From Petrosia ficiformis (lineage: Eukaryota; Porifera; Demospongiae; Haplosclerida; Petrosiidae), in assembly GCA_947044365.1 (NCBI GenBank), contig OX345636.1:59275537-59339536 (forward strand): a DNA stretch of 64,000 nucleotides, in the 5' to 3' direction. Shown one piece after another: positions 42,601-48,600 of the stretch; within the stretch, counting starts at the first letter, position 1; each line of letters begins with the position of its first letter. The notes beneath the pieces were generated by a model. The model did no database searches and was not told the origin of the DNA. It saw only the letters and a list, made by a program, of their open reading frames with translations. The translations under genes were made by a program, and so were the position numbers.

Positions 42601-45600
42601 GGAACATGCCCACATTATTAGCCACAAGTTTGAATTGCAGAAGTGTGCATGCGCAAACATTAAAGTAGGCGTGGCAGCCAAGCTTTGAAGGTAGAAGTGT
42701 AGCTTCGAATGCACAACAAAGGAACAAAGGTTGAACCTTCATTCCCAGCCCTACTTGTATTAGTTGTATTACTTGTATTACTTGTATTAGTTGTATTACT
42801 TGTATTAGTTGTATTAGTTGTATTACTTGTATTACTTGTATTACTTGTATTACTTGTATTAGTTGTATTACTTGTATTAGTTGTATTACTTGTATTACTT
42901 GTATTACTTGTATTACTTGTATTAGTTGTATTACTTGTATTACTTGTATTAGTTGTATTACTTGTATTACTTGTATTAGTTGTATTACTTGTATTACTTG
43001 TATTAGTTGTATTACTTGTATTACTTGTATTACTTGTATTAGTTGTATTACTTGTATTACTTGTATTACTTGTATTACTTGTATTACTTGTATTACTTGT
43101 ATTAGTTGTATTACTTGTATTAGTTGTATTACTTGTATTAGTTGTATTACTTGTATTACTTGTATTACTTGTATTACTTGTATTACTTGTATTACTTGTA
43201 TTACTTGTATTACTTGTATTACTTGTATTAGTTGTATTACTTGTATTACTTGTATTACTTGTATTACTTGTATTACTTGTATTACTTGTATTACTTGTAT
43301 TACTTGTGTTACTTGTATTACTTGTATTACTTGTGTTACTTGTATTACTTGTATTACTTGTATTACTTGTATTACTTGTATTGTATTACTTGTATCAGAG
43401 CCCAGAATGATGTTGACGAGAAAGCGAAAGAGTAGGAGCGGCAGACGAACACGAATTTAATTAAATTGGTCAAACTATCTGTCTGTCCATCTGTTACTAT
43501 TTTTAGAATCCACGTGTATCCACACCTTCGTTGAAAACGAACTGCTACTAACTACATTGACTTAGTTTCCTCTAAAACAAAGAAAATAATTTGGCAATAA
43601 TTTGGCTGTGTAGACCTGTGAAGACGTTGCTAGTGAAGCCATTGACAGAGTAGCAGAAATAATGTCAAACACTCTCGATTAGGACTAAACAATTCTTTCT
43701 CGGCTTCTCCAAAGCATGATCTCGCTTTCCTGATAGTAGGTGACTCCATTTCTGCCTCCAGACATGTTCGTATACTAACTAACCTTGGAGATCTTCAAGG
43801 TGTTGACGCCATATTTAACAAAGGCGTGGATTCTACAAATAGTAACCTATGGTCAGACAGATACATGTAGTTTGAGCAATGTAATTAAATGCATGGTCAT
43901 CTACCGCTCCTACTCTTCTGCTTTCTGGTAAGTTTTTGGCTCTTGCTTGTATTAGTTGTATTTTTTTTGTACAAGTGTTTTGATCAAATGTGGCTTAATG
44001 AGGAAGCTAAAATAGCACAGAGACCGACGGCTTTACATCCCCTCCGAAGGATGGGGTGATTAACACCTCCTCATTTTTGGAGGGTAGAGCTGTGTACACT
44101 CATAGGTGAAAAAAACCTAACCCTAGCGGGGCTTAAACCTGCAACCTTTCGATTGCAGGCCAGCACTTTAGCTAGCAGGCCTCTAGTACCCCCCTATTAG
44201 TTGTGTTATACATGTAGTTGTGTTGATATGAGGGTTGTATTATAATGCACATTTCAATGAACACTATTTTTTCCATTGCAGATGATATCAAAAGCGATAT
44301 TTGTGAGCAAGATGAACCAAATGTGAAGAAGCCAGATGAAACAATACCAGGTACTAAATGTAGTGTCTTTATAAAACAAATAGTACAGTATGACTGAGTA
44401 GCATCATGAGCACATGTATATCTTTCTGTATTTTAACTTAATGTGATTGTTATAAACTGTACTATTAATATTACTATTAGTAGAATGCTGTATTTGTAAT
44501 TAAGATATAAATAGTTACCACTCTTCTTAATAGTTCCTATACATAGAACTATTGTATTGTTTATAATTATATTATCAAGTGTATATATGTACATTTGTTT
44601 GTATGCCTGTACATATGTAGGTACATGTATGTAACCATGAGCATACTTACGTATGTATGTATGTATGTATGTACATGTATGTATGTATGATTGTGGTATG
44701 TGTGTATGTTTTTATGTGTGTATGTGTATATTATGTTTACATAACAGCAATTATAATTTGTTACGGTGAATATCATGTATATACATGTACTATTATATAA
44801 TTATGTATTATTATATATGTACAGTATATTAGTTGTCTGTTTATAATTATAATATACATTATTATTATTATCATAATAATTATATGTAGTGTATAGTGAT
44901 GATGAGTGGATGTTGAGACGTATTTGGAATAGTGAACAAAACTGGTTTAAAACAGAAGAGGTGATAACACGTGAGAAAGAAGCAGAGAAATGGAGTATTG
45001 ATATGAGAGAGAAAGATATGAAACTTACTTTATTACAATCCAGTGAATCATCTCTTAAATTCACTGTAGATATGTTAAACAAACGTGAGATAATATAATC
45101 ACTTGATAATAATTTATCATGTGATGATTTTGTTTTAGAGTTACAAGAATCTCAGAAGTTATTAGAAATACAAAAGACAATATCATTAGCTAAATCACGA
45201 GAACTGGAAGACTCAAAGAAGCAAATGATACTTTGGAAAAAGACACTTACACACACATCTACCATTTCATCAGGTTTATATTAATACACATATTATATAT
45301 ATTGAATATGTGTGGAATATTATATGTTTTCATTAGATGAGGAGACAATAGAAGATTATCATAAACCTCAAGAAACAGAACTATTTGAAGAGAAACAGTC
45401 AAAACCTGTAGATGAGGATAAATCAGTGATTAGTGATAAAACACTAATAGCACTGGAAGGTTAGTTAAGTATTCATAATATTATACATTATGATTAATAA
45501 TTATATTATTACAACAGAGAATGAGTCACTACAGAAGATAGTTATTAGTAAGAATGAACAAGTAGAGGAACTACAGAGTATGTTAGAAATGAAGGCAAAC

Positions 45601-48600
45601 AGGATGAAAGAGTTAGAGTCAATACAAGAACGTAAATCATGAGTTACATTATATTTAACATAACTTCATGATGTGTTTTATTTTATAGATGCTGAGGAAT
45701 TACAGAGTATGTTAGAAATGAAGGCAAAGAGGATGAAAGAGTTAGAGTCAATACAAGAACGTAAATCATGAGTAATTTTGTAGTTAGCATAATTTCATGA
45801 TGTGTTTTATTTATAGATGCTGAGGAACTACAGAGTACCGGTATGTTAGAAATGAAGGAGAAGAAAATAAGAGTGTTAGAGACACAGATAGAAGATAAGA
45901 AGAAAGTACGATTAGAAGGTCAATGTACAATTAATAGATACTGTATATTATAATAGCAGATCACACATAGCATGCAATATATAGCATTGCAATAAGAAGT
46001 TTTGTGGATGTTTAAATCTGTATCTCATAATTACAGAGGAAGACAATAATAACATGACGTCTCATATAATGGAAACAGATGAAGAGTTGATGGAAATAGT
46101 AGATGAATCAAACCTTGAATTAAAGGATGGTAGACAAATACAAGTACCTGAAGAGAAGATGATATCAAGCTCATATAATGTGGAAAAGGCATATAATAAC
46201 AAGAGTATTCAATTTGATTATATGGTAACAGTAACAGGTTAGATATATAGAATATAATGTTCTTGATGACATAATTATATTCATACAGATCATCTATATG
46301 GTGTACATGTTGCATCAGAGAAGCTGTTCTATGTATATGGAGACACATATCAATCCCTGAACTGGGATGAGTATGGTTTCAGAATGAATATACAACAAGG
46401 ATCATTACCATCATCACAAGTATGTGAAGTAGCTGTTAAAGCTCTTGTTGCTGGTCCCTTCAACTTTCCTGAAGATGTTGAGTTAGTCAGTGCAGTATAT
46501 TCCATTTCATTTGCCAAACCTCTTCTAAAGCCTGTTGAATTAGAGATACAGCATTGTGTATCCCTTACCAGAGAAGATCAGGCTCAATATCTCAGCTTTA
46601 TGATATCCAATAAGACAGATGCTGCTCGTTGTAACACTTTCGATTTGTTGGAAGGAGGTGAATTCTATCCAGGTAAAAGATATGGGAAGATTAAACAGAT
46701 TCACTTTTGTAAGACGGGAATTGGTAAGAAGAAGAGTCTATCTCCTGATAGTAGATCTGAAACAGAGATAACTACTGAAGATAGAAATGGTAATATTGAT
46801 AATAATTGTATTCATATCTAATGACATCATTTATTAATATAGAGACCACATCTCAAGACACCAGTATATCGTTACCTGTTAAAAGATCTGATGATAGTTT
46901 AGAAGTACCTCCAGCTAAGAGAGAGAAACTAAATGAACAGAATGGTGAGTGATAAACATTTATATATTTAATTGAATGAATATTTCATTAGATGATATTA
47001 TAACTGATGATAATGATACTGAAGATATCATTAGTGAATCACAACCTCATGATTCTACTGGTATGTATATGTTATAGTGTGGTTGTTTAGAGGAATATGT
47101 ACTACATGAATATAATATAAAATAGTACAGGTTATTGATTATACTACTTAGAGTACACTGAGGATGATTTCTCGTGTACTCTATGGATATGAATACATTC
47201 AATTCTTCATTGCAATTATTTGCTATATCTCTATATAGTATCACAAACCTCTGGTACTGGTAATGCTTTAAATACTACACAAGATACTAGTACATCTTCA
47301 ATACAAGGTATATTAAGTGTTTACACATGTAATGAAATTTAATATGTATTCAATTAATTATTAGGTGGAAGACATGAAGACACAGGAGGAGTTGAAGATA
47401 TTCAAGATTCTGTTAATGAGTCCACACCCTCAACACAAGGTATAATGTGTGTATTAATAACTTATTTATACTTTATAATTACTATTCCTATAGTTTCTAC
47501 TCCACAAGTTATTATTCCTTGTCCTAGTGACAGATACACTGGACAGGTCTATTATGAGAGAATTGGATATAATAGATGGCTAATGAAATTCATAGTTATT
47601 AGAGATATTGATGCCTATATGATGGTGAGAACATATAATATACATCTGCTATAATCAGTAATTATTATGGCCCCTAGGTCGATCCCTGTATTTGCTTTCC
47701 ACGGGGTTGAATCTATAATATAATATATGTTTGTGTCACTTGCGCGACTATGCGTTGTATACGTAGTTAAGGAAGTTACGTTATTCACGGGGGCCCGGTC
47801 AATTAATGGGTGTGGCACGTAAAAGAATCCATATTTGAGCTTCAGACCTGCCAGGAAGGATGTAAAACTGCTAATAACTGTTGTATTATAGCTGAGAAAC
47901 AGTATAAATATTATGCAAGAGTCTTTAAACAAGTAAGTATTATAAGTTGTTGAGGGTACTTAAACTTACTGCTTCAGGCGCCAGTTTTTGAGTACACAGA
48001 AAGGTAGAGACACTAGTGCCATCAGCAATGCTTGATACATAGTTATCACAAAGCAAATATAGGGATTCTTTTCTCTCAATAATTATATTATTATTATAAT
48101 TATACTATAATAGTATATATCATCTGAAAATCTGAATGCTGAAAGAGATGAAATGATTACATTTTCTTTCTTGGATCCATTTGATGGGTTTATTGAATTA
48201 ACAATGGATGTACCACAGAAATATTCTAATAAAGGATGGATGATAATACCACATAAAGAACCTTTTAGGGTAAGAATTAATGATATACATGTACATGTGT
48301 ATGTTTTACACTGGTGATACAGCTATTTGGATCCGAAGGGCATAACCTGAGTAGGTGCAATCCACAAAATCAGTGTATAACTTGTTTAAACATACATGTA
48401 TTCATAATCAAATACATGTAATTGATGCGTCATGTGTATATCAATTTCTCTTGTTTCTACTATAGAAAACATACATTATTATACTACATTATATTAGTAT
48501 CCCTTATTATCATCCTAAACATGAAAGGGAATTATTCATCTCATGGTATATCACATTCTATCAACTGTTTTCTTTTGTGTGTAGATATCAAAGAGTGATG

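Noticed and set aside
42709..43435. 233-residue VLLVLLVL and YYLYYL frames
   Set aside because: Translation of the 9-bp satellite. Hydrophobicity is an artefact, not a membrane protein.
44129..44174. Functional tRNA gene
   Set aside because: Boxes are imperfect, no clover-leaf closing stem, and a SINE-type body follows.
44897..45084. Exon 10 starting at 44897 after TGTATAG
   Set aside because: Would break phase with exon 9; 44890 keeps it.
47902..47937. Extra exon [12 protein letters not shown] between exons 22 and 23
   Set aside because: Identical sequence occurs in the M4 MITE copy at 27529-28041; exon 22 joins exon 23 in phase without it.
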